From Marthasterias glacialis (Eukaryota; Echinodermata; Asteroidea; Forcipulatida; Asteriidae): a stretch of 64,000 nucleotides of DNA. Position 1 is the first letter of the stretch, and the number at the start of each line of letters is the position of its first letter. The stretch is from contig OU452223.1 of assembly GCA_911728455.2 (NCBI GenBank), positions 16,859,802-16,923,801 of the forward strand, in the 5' to 3' direction. The notes under the pieces are model-generated. The model saw only the letters and a list, made by a program, of their open reading frames with translations. It was not told the origin of the DNA and ran no database searches. Positions 12,922 to 24,591 of this stretch are shown here, piece after piece. Made by a program: the position numbers and the translations under genes.

Positions 12922-15198
12922 TAACCACTCTTGTATTCCCTTATTAAAGTACATTACGCACCTTCATTTGCACGAATCTGTACGAGTTGTTAATGTTGGT
13001 TCACCTCCACAAATTTGCTCATATTAATGCACCTAATAAAAAAAAAATATGTATATATATTTTTTTAGTCATCATATTTGTCAGAAAGAGGAACGAATCG
13101 ATGCGCAACACTTTACCGTGTCTCACGGTTGTCTGGGTACAGTTTTACAATTATAAGATGAAGAAAAGGGTCCAATATTGCTCACACTCTGAAGACAAAA
13201 AGGCTGAGTGAACATCGGCTATGTCTGAATAAAAGGAATCCATTATGTGTGCGTCAATAATTAAAGATAGGCTTGATGTACACCAGATTGGGGAGAACAC
13301 GAGAATCGCGGTGAAGTACGCTCATATTTTATCTTTTCAGTTTCACTGTCATTAGACCGAACGCAGTGACTTTTACCGGGGAGGTATCTGTAAATGTTGT
13401 TTGCGGTCTAAATGAAAAAGAAGATAAGATTTTGTCATCAGTAAAACGCATCCTACTGAGATCAAACTATTATAATGTTGTTGTTGTTGTTGCTAATTAT
13501 TATTATTACTATTTTTTTAAATCTACATTATATTGATTTATCATAAGCTAATAAGCTATGCTAAACTAAGCTTACGTACAGAATTAAAATCAATTTGATT
13601 GCTTGCACAATTATTCCTACAATATTCAGCCACAGAGCAACACTGTATTCTGGAAACGGTATACTACAGTTCTTGCGGACAGTTTGAATTTGGGCACACA
13701 ACTTCATCTCTCACGCACATGTAACAGTACTGACCAAATGCAACTGACATCATCACCCAAGACAAATCTTGGAAGGGGCAATGTGGGAGGAGTCAGATTC
13801 CCTGTGTGTTATTAAAGTGACGCGCGCATTTTAGTCCACGCGGGCGCGGTTGACAGACGCGCACCTTGTCTATTTTGCAATTTGACTCCTAAACTGGCAC
13901 ACCATGGGCAGACAGTCGCTGCGTGTGACGTACGTGTAAGAGCTCCATGGTGTAAATTTGAATGACCCTCTTGTCAATTTACAACCAACTTGGACACTAC
14001 TTCTCAAAATTCTAGGGAAACATTGTACACCCCACTCTGCAGTCAGAACGTTGGTCTAATGAGCAACTTATTACGAACGAAGTACACCCGGTTTTACTGC
14101 AAATACACTTTAAACTTGATATTGGAAAAGACAAATCGGTGACCGTACGATGAGTTGTTACCCTCTCCCTACATCCATCAAGCCAGTCGTCAGTTGGTTA
14201 CACTTATTTATTCGATCTTGTTACCCTTATCCGAGCGAATGCCAGAGAGTCTCCACACAACTGTTTACTTCATCACTAAACGTTTATGCTCAGCAAAAAT
14301 TAGTGTGGGACCAGTAACGGGCAATACACATGTCATAAGAATTGGGCTGGTGACATTGTTTTTGCTAAGCAAATTGTGTGCACATAAACATTTCTATAAG
14401 AAAAAAAAATAAAAAAACAACTCTAAAATGGCTGAACTAATTGCCTTTGTATTTCCAGAAACATGTCTAACATTTATCAACATACTGCCCAGGCCCTTCA
14501 AGCTGTGCATCGCGTTGTGGAACTCGCCAGTTGAGCAACTTATTAAGCTATCATTCCTCGTCAATGAGCGCCATCTTAAGACACACCTTTTTAATTTCCC
14601 GTTCAAAGTCATATTAATTGTTTTCCCACCGCCTTTGAATGAGCCACAATAGACTGTGACCTTACCAAGTTGTTATTGATATTGTACAAAATGTATTCTC
14701 AGACTACCAAATTTTTCCTTAATTGCTTTGTTGTTACACGGTATCTTTAAATAGCCATAGTTTTTTCCCAAATCAATCACAGTGTTGTTATTGTGTTGCA
14801 TTCTTGCTAGTATTTCAGAGAATTCGGACGAAAGCTTATTGACACTTTGCTGGTCCTTTTCCTAGAAAAACACGCTATGATATTGCCACATTGAACAACA
14901 TTGCTATTTATTACAATCTCTTCCGTGGAATTGTCACATTTGGGAGCATTTCATATACACTTCAGGAGTAAGATCCTCCACCGCATATTGTTTCTCTCCC
15001 CACAGGAATATAAAAATGCACGGAAAGGTGTGACAAATGGAAATGAGTTGCTCGTGCGTTTTGGAATAAACCAATGAGAATAACATAAGTTTGAATGATT
15101 ATTTGCACTGTCTGAAAGCACTGGAGGAAGTTAAGTTGAGAAGTCCATATAAAGATGGATGAACTGATTTGCTTAATACATTAATTTGCTTTATACAG

Positions 15199-15398
15199 CT
15201 GGGCCCAATTTCATAGAGATGCTTACTAAACAAAAGTATAGCTTCGCACAACAAAATTATGCCTACCGGAATAAGGTTACCAGCCAAAATACAATGTCAC
15301 ATGTACCATCTGTTACTGGTATCCTGCTTATTCTTGCTTAGCAGAAAATTGTTAAGCAATATTTTGTGCTTAAGCAGCTCTATGAATTTGGGCCCCAG
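15199..15398. repeat. GGGCCC-ended interspersed element, copy 1
   Basis: The left end is CTGGGCCCAATTTCATAGAG and the right end is CTCTATGAATTTGGGCCCC followed by AG, forming terminal inverted repeats of about 20 bp. The 200-bp interior carries GGTTACCAGCC and TTGCTTAGCAG-type words. These recur near 14270-14420, 21201-21420, 30666-30862, 40670-40880 and 50500-50700, so this is a multicopy non-autonomous family. Confidence 0.8.
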
Positions 15399-16221
15399 TT
15401 AATAGTGCATGGATTCTACAAACGCAGAAAAACCTATACTGAGCAGAATTTTATAGTTTTTGACTCTTACTCTAAAGCATGTGTATGTTCAATGAAATAA
15501 TGTGTAACCATGTTATATTTTCGGCTTATCAGAACTTTGGGCTTGGCTTACGATTAACGATTCACTCTTACGAACAATACATTCTTCAAGTACTGAAATA
15601 AAATTCTTTCGGCGAAATCAGACGAAAAAAGAAGAATATAAATAGAAAAATGGACATGGGAAGAGTGAACGAGCTAGAAAACAAGGTCATTTATAGAAAT
15701 CATACTGCGGAATCGGGTTGAGTGAGTGCCGCTTACGTTCAACGTGTCCGTCATACAAAACACCGCTCCACACTTCTGCATGCATAATCTACAGACATCA
15801 TTACATCAATTTTGCTGAGTGCCAACGGGGGAATCAAACCTAGTGAGCTCATGAATTAAAAAAAACCCCGATACACTGTGAATGGGAAATTGAAAAATGC
15901 AACAACAAAGAAAGGGACAATTATGAGAAAGAAAGTCACGGCCTACTTAATGATGTTGGGTAAGAAAGGAAAACACAAATGCATTTTGTAATAGATGATA
16001 ATAAATGCATTTTGACTGAGATTTTGTGATGAATGTACAGGTAATGTAAACAACAATTTCTAACCTACCCAGCATTTTACATTAATGTTTGAATTGAAGA
16101 CGCATGAAAAACGTTGCTCTTCGGGATATGTAAATATTTCCTGAGTTAAAAACAAAATAGTAGTTAAGTGCCAATTCCCCTGTCATCAAATATTGACTCT
16201 CGCCTCTCTCTTTACATACAG

Positions 16222-16437
16222 TCGGACCGCTCAGAGAGAGGACGAAACAGTTTCCTCATTGCAGTGGCCTCTAAACAGCATGCACATGAAGAGTCGCCAC
16301 TCAGCAGGAAATACATCATCAGAGAAAAAACCCAAGTGGTTCGAGGACGCGCTGAACACACACGAACATCAGGCTAAGTATTTGGATAAAATTCTAACAA
16401 TGAAGGAGTCACTTGCAAGAGATGAACAGCAACAGCA

Positions 16438-16476
<39 letters not shown>

Positions 16477-17655
16477 AGGTTCACGGACCAGATACAGACA
16501 GGGTAGACGCGACAGCGGGAACAGCGACTCCAGCCCAGCCTCCACTGGATCCGCCTTCTCCCACAGTCAAACACCATCCAACTCAGGGTTCCCCAAACGA
16601 GGAGCCAAGACAAAATCACGGGAGATGGGGAAGGTGCGCTCCCCGCCAGAGATGTATCCTATTGACGTGGTCCAGGGACGGGCGATGTTCGACAAGGCAA
16701 CGGGTGAAGCTGCTCGGGATAAGCCGGCCAGATGGTGGCGCTCGGGAAGCCTGGAAGAGAAGCACCTTAGCAAGAGGAGCTCGAAGGACATGCCTAAGAT
16801 TCTACCCCCGATGGCAACAATACCTGCCCTTGAGCGTCGTGCTGGTCACTGTGACAAAATGAAGGGGTACACCGCAAGCTGCACGGGGTCAAAGGTAAAC
16901 AGAGAGGAAACGGAGAGGGACAAGATGATCGACCTTAAGATGCCTGTTAAGAAATCAGCAAAATCGATGAGTCACGTTAAAGGGTCAAACAAGGCCTCCG
17001 GGAAACTGTGCAAGTCGAGATCAACTGAACGTCCTCTCAGGAGAACGCAGTCTTTGGACTTTCGCTGCGAACTGGCTCCAGTTCACCATCCGATTACTAT
17101 GGAAACAGGAGCTCCGGTAGAATCAAACCAGCGTAGTCGCAGTAAAAACGCTACTGGGACTGGTACAGAGCAGTCTGGAAGCACTGCTTCGAAAGGTAGA
17201 CATTCCCTGACAGAGTTAATGGACAAAATGGACGTCCTTGAGGGCGCTGTTGGTGGGTCAGCAGACACGATGGAGTACTCAGAGGATGCCACCGTTATCA
17301 TAGCAACGCAAGACGAACCAATGCCAGAAGATGACCTTACAAATTGTGCCGACACTGAAGACGGGGAACCGGACGAATCTGACACTAGTAGGTTCGACAC
17401 GTTCTGCTCCCTCCTGGAGATCCCCAACCCGTGCCTCGGCAAGCAGCGGCGGCACACTCTTCCGGTTATTAACCTTCGACCTCCGACCCCGAGGTTGAAC
17501 GATCGGGAGGAGGAAAAGGTCGACAAGCACATCGGACGGATTCTGCGGAAGGTTGTCTGCCAGTCGGTCATCCGCAAGAAAGAACTCACAAGGCTGTGTG
17601 AGGATATCGAGGAATTTAACGAGATCAATTCGGTCCTGTCCGATCATATTCAAAG
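16222..17655 (+). CDS. Large exon of an unrecognised polyglutamine protein
   Basis: One open frame runs through this span; it stays open from an ATG at 16193 and stops at 17657-17659. The exon probably starts at 16222, after the polypyrimidine acceptor CTCTCTTTACATACAG. It probably ends at 17655, where CAAAG is followed by GTAAAT; the stop would then lie inside the intron. Numbering from 16193, residues near 46-76 form a charged block (PKWFEDALNTHEHQ, KYLDKILTMKESLA). A 16-glutamine run follows (CAG/CAA, 16427-16474). The middle is basic, serine-rich and probably disordered, with RRTQSLDF. Residues about 437-488 are a predicted helical, coiled-coil-like end. I do not recognise the family. Neighbouring exons are not located, and a single-exon gene ending at 17659 is the alternative. 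Confidence 0.7.
16427..16474 (+). repeat. In-frame CAG/CAA repeat coding for Gln16
   Basis: There are 16 glutamine codons, mostly CAG with CAA interruptions at the second, fifth and last positions. The run lies inside the open frame of the large exon and may vary in length between alleles. Confidence 0.93.
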
Positions 17656-17659
17656 GTAA

Positions 17660-20600
17660 ATGATTGATACCGGCCAACTCTGAACTCTGTGAACTCAAAT
17701 TTGCATGTACAGCGCCCTCTGTTGATTAGTTCCATGTTGGGCATTTTACACTTGTCGATGGTACGAATTTTATCACTAATACAGTTTCTTGGAAGGTTAC
17801 ATTATTATTCAAATTCCATACTATTTATGAAACATTTTCTCTGAAACAATCCTAGACAAAGTTGATTTGGCATATTCTGCCAAATTATTAAGATTAAAGT
17901 TGACTTCCCTAGAACACAATCATCATAGTTAGTTAGTGGGCTAAAATATTGACAGCAAAATATTGGTTTTGTTTAAAAGTAGCAATGTATGGGTTTGTTA
18001 TCAATGATGGGCCATCACTAATTTTAAAGCAATTCGCAGCACACACGTCATAGTAAACATGTTCTACGGCGTTTAACATTGACAGCTTAGCCAAAAGCTT
18101 CCAGTTGTCAACAAAAAAGATTTTATTCGGCTCTATCTTGGAGAACAGCTAGCAAAGAGTATAGACCTCTTTTGCAACGTCACAGCCCGAGCTTTTGCCA
18201 ACCACGTTTGAAAAACTACGGGGGCCATGAATGCAAAGTAAAAACAGATAATCACAGTTTGCAAAAATGTTACACAAAATAATATTCATAAATTGTACAA
18301 AATTTGTTGCAAACAAACCAACCAATAATGGGATGTATTTTCTTTAAGTAGAAAGTTGCAAAAAAATGTTGAATTTGGTCACGTCTGTTAATTAGACTTG
18401 AATGTTTTGCTACATTTGGCCGTCCATGCCAACCAGTGTGGGTTGTTTATCAACAATGGAAAGGTCTAATTCAAGATTATGAGTGACACATTCGAACATT
18501 CAGAGTTGGCTATACCCAGCGGCCATTGCACATTCAGTATTTCCCCCATCTTTTTAAACATGACTGCATATCATGCGGAGCCTGCACGAGGAGGTCTGAT
18601 CCTGCTTTACCGCCCCTCATCAAAGTGAACAAGAAAGATATGAATGCTTCCAAGATGACAACGGTTAATTACTATGGCTAAGAGGTTGGACTTGATCCAT
18701 TTCAGGACATACTGCGTCAATTCAAACCCCAGGTTATCATTAATAACCCATTACTTCCACCCTTAAGGTATACATTACGTTGTTGGTAATTTTCTAGGAA
18801 ACTCAAATTGTAGCGACGAATTGGCATAGTGTTTTTTTTTAACGACATCTTCCGCCTCATCAATTGACAATGATCACATTGTCATGGCAACATGCCATAA
18901 GTTCGCAGATTGATTACAACAAAAATGAACAGCATGTCAGCGGGTTGGGAAATTAATTCCTCTGCATCATCAGCAAACCAAGATTTATAGTTGGTATTAA
19001 AGGTTTCATCGATATATGAGACTGTGTCTATAACGACGAGTCTCTTAATTCACGGTTTACCGAGTGACGACCAGCCTTTTAACGTTTCCTTTTTTTCCAA
19101 ACACACACTTTGAAAGTAGAAAAACAAAATTCAAAATTCAGTTTGTGTGTAATATTGCTGCGATTGTATCCCAATCTTATTTTTATTGTATGTTGTAAGT
19201 TATACCGGTACATAGGCGATTGACAGGTGTCCTGAGAATAATGTTAATGTTAATGCTCATTATTCCCTTGGCCATACTAACTTTGCTTCAAGCCTCGATT
19301 TGATTGTATAGATCTGAATGAGCGAAAAGCAGTACGGCTGCAGTATGCTATAAGCTAGGTACCCTAACAAGAGAAGATCTTTCACCCTGGAGGAAAATGG
19401 CATCGCATCTATAGGAGACACGTCGCACAGAGGCTGATGAACTGACCAAACTTTTAGGAGTCAGTGTAGCACGAGATGATACGCACTAATAATATAAGAA
19501 ATCAATGTGCATCAATACAGCCTCGTACGCTCGTCAAATGTCTTTATACTTCATATAGAGACAAGTGCAGATGAGATAATTATCTTATTTTGCTCCGGAG
19601 CTCCTCAAATGGATGCATCTTGAGGGAGACTCCTGCGTCATCATCTCGCCACAGTCGTTTTGGATTTGAATAATCAGACATTGATGACCATGAGCAAAAT
19701 GTCTGTTATTGATTTGAAACGTGTGAACACGCTGCAAGTATCTGATATGGCGTGTTTTTCCTTCTTCCCATTTGGGGAGAAATGCGACATCACTAAGGCA
19801 AAATATTTATTTACTTATCACTATTATTAAAACGTTTTGTTCCGGTAGAATTCGTATAATTAAGAGCGGTAAAATTGTGTATATTTATTTTTGGCTCATG
19901 TGTTAAAGTTAACGTTGATAAAGTTTCTTTCAATCACGCTTTTTTCCGTTACAGCAAATGTTTGTTGTTTTTCTGGTAGGCCAAAGTGGTACGACTAACG
20001 GTAAATTATTGGTGCATTTTTTCTACCACAACCTAACCACTAAACAGTAAAAGAAAAGGTAACACCTGATATCAATACAACCATATTCCCTTTCGTCGAA
20101 GTATAAAAGGCTGAAATATGGTATTTTTATGAACCAAAAGACTGGTAATTGTGGGCACTGTCAGATATTATATTGGGAATTTGAATTGAAAACTTAGTGA
20201 TGTTGACTCGGAACAAATTTTCGGGTATTAGGTAACTTTCTGTGTTTCAAACTGACCGGGTTTGATTTAATTATTTCACTCTAAAAACTCCCAGACTCGG
20301 ATTGTGCGTCATTTTGGCCAATTTCTTGGTCATTTTGACACACATTCCGGGTCATACTGATCCAGAAAAACGTCAGGCCCCACAAAACCCAGAATCCAGG
20401 TCAATTCTGAGTGTAGGCTATAACATTATTATCATGGGTTATTTTAAGTTATACTTGTCCACTATCCAAGGGACACGAACAGGCTGAAATAAGAGAGGGG
20501 CATAAGAAAATAACAGATAGGGAAAAAAATAACAGATGGGGCAGGGTGTGTGAGATGCCCAGCACTCATTGAATGCCCCAAAGGGCTAGTGGTCGGATAA

Positions 20601-23600
20601 TGTTCTCTGCATTTAAAGAATGTTACTCACAGTATTTACCGCTATTGCACTATGGTTCACATTTTAACTAACATAAGTCATAGATTATGATATTTATTCC
20701 TTAATACTTATTTCCCTTGTCAAAGTATCCGTCCATCAAGATTTACGTATAACATGCCATACTATGTTAATTTGTGTACACGATTTTAATTGCACAATGC
20801 TATCCAGTAAATATAAACTGCATAATTAACTTGTATGAATATTCATTTTAAAACTAAAGCCTGTTTTTGCCAAACTTGGGACAACATAGAATTGACACAT
20901 CAAAAGTATACGTTGTGACATGGGGTGATCACGGAACACGGCTCAATACTGGAAGTTGGTTGGAACTTAATGTCTTTATGTTAAATCTGTGCTTATCTTA
21001 AATATTGAAATTATTCATAGAATTATGTGAATGAGTATTTTTTGTGAATTGAATGTGGATATATTTTATGTGTAGTGGAGCGTAACGGTAAAATATTCCC
21101 TGTGGTCATAAATTAATGAATTCAAAATTCGCACCCAAAAATAAATAAAGTGTCCATTTATTTTATTGTGTGATGTTTTACAAGAGAGAGCACAAAAACA
21201 TCACGGGTCTAGTTTTATAGCTAAAAGCAAAATAACAAATAGCATGGGTGTATTTGCTGAGCAAACATTAACAGGGAACCAGCAGCAGGCAATGCTCATA
21301 ACATAGCATTTTTGGACTGGTGACCCGTTTCTCCAACAGGAGAACAAATGCTGCTGCGTTCGTCGAATGGTTTTAGGGAGTAGCGCTGAGCTGGGCCCCG
21401 AAGCACGTGTTACCAACAATGGTTTGAAAGTAACCGTTCATTTTTCGTTTGGAGTTGCTTAAAGTGTTTAGTAATGAGAACATGTCACAAAGTATATGTT
21501 CCCCGATGCGTAGTGGCAAAAGGACTTCCCCTCTGACCTATCGAGTATGATAATACTAAATGGCCAAAAGTACAATGAGTTTATTGCCTATATTCGGGAT
21601 GTACCCTTCAGCTTGCATCATAAAAAAGGAGAACAAATAGGTATAAGCATACTATATATGTCCTAAAACAATACTCTGCTAAAGTTGTATAAGCAACGTT
21701 GAATGTCTTACTTTTTCAAAAAACACAAAAACTTGTACACTGTATTTTCCTAAAATATTCAAAGGGATATCGTTATTGTTAGTTTTATCAGAATGATGAC
21801 CAGAACAATGCACAAGACAGACTTCCATCCATTCTTGGTAATGAGCGATGGGAATTTGTAGCCCATGCCTGGGACAGAATGAAGAGAACAGAAAATATAC
21901 TCAATAATAAATGACTACGCATTCAAGTTGGACTATTAAAAGGGTTGTTTCCAAATCAAGAGAACCAAATCAATCTTGTTGTCCCGCTTCTCCATAAATC
22001 TTCTTTAACCCGCTTATATACAGTAACCCCCATTGATGAACACTTAAGCAGAATGTCAAAACAGCAAAATCTCCACTCCAAAGTCTGCCCGATTCTTTAA
22101 AGAGGATTTTTTTATCCGTAAGACGGAAATGTCCTTGTCTCGCTCTTGCTGTGATTCTCTTACAACTTCAGTAAATAAGAGAAGGCCTGATAGGCTAGTC
22201 ATATATTTATCCATTAAATCCACCCCTGCATCAATTATATTAAAGGTAAGCCTACTGCAACTGGAGAGGAAAGAAAATACAGTCACGAATTCCAGATAAC
22301 ATATAGATTTATCAAGTGTTATCCTGCCGTTTCCAATTTGGTCTTGGCAGGTAAAACTTTAATATATAAAATAACTTAATTACAAAAATGACCGAATACT
22401 CAAATTTCAATGTTTACTTAGTTATCAAGTTACTGGTGTAAAGTTTCATTTAAAGTTTTCAAACCTATCGCCTGAAATATTACCGGCAACGCTGCAGTCA
22501 TTTTGTGTTATTTGTTCTTGTTTTGTTCTGCTACTCTAATACTCGCCAAGAACAAATAAGTTCCGGATTAAAACACAATAGCCTTTAAGATGACAATTTT
22601 ATGGGACTGATATTTCTCAACAAGGTACCAGTTTTAAACCAGGGAAGCTTTTTAATCAAGAAAATCGTACTTGTTCATCATCAGACAAAAAAATAGTGTC
22701 ATGTCTTTAGTCACTTGCGTGGATCACCTTTAAACCATACGGATTTTTTTCTATCGGAGATGACCGCCTGACATTTCGTTCGCATTAGCCGTTCCAAATT
22801 GAAGATTTCCCGATCGAGTGGAACAATCTCCTTGTCTCGTACGTCCAATATGCCTTGCATGAAAAACTTCCATATTTAGCCCCACAACCACAAAATCTAC
22901 CCAATTTCATACATGTTTTTTTTTACAGGTTTACTCCAGCTATGCATATCAAATCCATCGTGTTACGCATGAGATATATCATAGGACTGCAATTGACCAA
23001 GCGTAAATTAAAATTTATTTTTCCCTTTCATGGTTAGCATTGCAGCGTGCACGAACCGTTAGTCTTCATTTTTGACACAAGGTCGGTCATTACAAAATAA
23101 TTTTCCCGTTCCTCACCTACGGATAATCCTGGATGTCAAAGGAAGACCTTCCACATTGCTAACTTAATGAAGCACATTATAGACGTGTTACTCTGTGCAA
23201 TTCACAGATCTTAGAAAGTAGAATGCCGTACTGAAAGGGTAATTGAAAACGAACACCCACCTGGGGACATGAACGTCCTTGGCATTTAACAGTAGAACGG
23301 AGCCATTACAGGGAGGCCGAAATTGGGCTTTAATTGAGGAATGGAGCCCTTGATTTCTACATGGAGGAGTGACATCTTGGGCAGTGTTTTAAGACGTTGC
23401 AACTTGCGATTACAAGAGATTAAGTTGTTTCTGTAGGTACAGACAGTCCTGAGAAATGAATAATTAATCGTATCATAAATTCTGGAAAGCTGTTAAATTA
23501 CGATTTTCATTGTTTTTATTATACATTATTATTGCATGTTTTTTTTTTTTACAGTGAAATATACTTATTTAATGGGGTTGGGAGAGACTTTATAAAACAT

Positions 23601-24449
23601 TTTTGAGATAAAAACTCATTTTAAAGTAAGAAATTCAAGCTCAGAGAAAGATGCCTTACTTTCAATCAATCACACCCTTTTTCTAATTTATTGATACAAT
23701 TGACACAATTTTCTTTTTACAGAGACTCAGTTATTCCACAGCTCAGACTGATCCAAATTAGTGTTTCAAGCAAACTATTCTGAGTAAAACAAAACTGATG
23801 TCATTAGTTTCAATGTGTAGATAACCTTTTCTTTTTACAGCCTTGTATTTGTTTTCCACTGGAAACATGAAGTGTACAGACAGTGTTTTTTCGTCCTATT
23901 TTCTTGTAACCAGTTCTGCATCACTATACCCTGCTTTTTCCCATACATCAATAAACCTCGCTCCGATTCCAAGCCAATTATTGACGACAATGTCCCCACT
24001 GACAAGCAAACGATCAACCGACTTATTACACAGCATGTTTCAGACCTCCAGTTTCACAGCCTAACTTAATTGAACGACACTGCTTGTATATGGGCCCATT
24101 ATTATTGAGTAGAAAACCCGTGTACCACAATTACTGCATAATGGAGTTTTGCTTTTAAATCGGAGTGAACTGTTGGTGATTATAATAATGTAAATGCGAC
24201 TATAAATGCCTGCAGGAGAGATGGCGGTTCCAGATTGCGAGATTGGTAGTCGTAAATTATTGGGGGGGGGGGGGGGGGAGGGTGCCCCCTTATCCCTACT
24301 CCAACTGGTCTCTCCCTTAGCCCATCAGATTACCATCCCTCAAACGAGTCTCTGAAATAAAATATGCCCCGAATCTTCTCAAGAAAAAATACAGACAAAC
24401 CCTTTAATTATGTACATTTAGACAAAACTTTGGCTGGTAACGGGCAACT
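17660..24449. other. Intergenic, no gene firmly supported
   Basis: No recognisable coding exon is visible. Two good-looking plus-strand acceptors with the same TTTCTTTTTACAG end at 23722 and 23840. They could lead to terminal exons of the polyglutamine gene 6 kb upstream, but this is unproven. A MITE-like element (20278-20413), a degraded GGGCCC-family copy (about 21201-21420) and a G run near 24263 are present. Confidence 0.5.
20278..20413. repeat. MITE-like element with CACTCT ends and GGTCAnnnTGACC words
   Basis: It begins CACTCTAAAAACTCCCAGAC and ends CCAGGTCAATTCTGAGTG, an imperfect inverted pair. The interior repeats GTCATTTTG and GGGTCATACTGATCC. It is non-coding and its borders are approximate. 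Confidence 0.5.
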
Positions 24450-24458
24450 TTTATTATA

Positions 24459-24591
24459 CTATGAACCTGGTCTGTGGCCTTGCTGCTCCTCTTCCATTTT
24501 GTTCTTAAGATGCTGCGTAATGGCTGAAAAGGGGTTGGTCTTGAAAGCAGAATGTCTCAGGACTTGCTTGAATCTGGAAGATTCCTCTAAA
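24459..24591 (-). CDS. SLX9: SLX9 exon 5 (C-terminus and stop)
   Basis: The acceptor ATCCACAG|TTTAGAGG completes a Leu codon. The exon encodes LEESSRFKQVLRHSAF, then KTNPFSAITQHLKNK and a short acidic/polar tail before TAG. The order of elements matches the end of vertebrate FAM207A. Confidence 0.93.

Larger units (their letters stand above)
10964..16167. other. Intergenic, no gene supported
   Basis: This is AT-rich sequence without a convincing exon. It contains a long palindrome (12800-12921), GTT/ATT microsatellites near 13476-13510 and a GGGCCC-ended element (15199-15398). A tRNA B-box-like word, GGTTCGAATCCC, near 11541 has no matching A box. Upstream exons of the 16.2-kb gene may be hidden here but I cannot place them. 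Confidence 0.55.
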
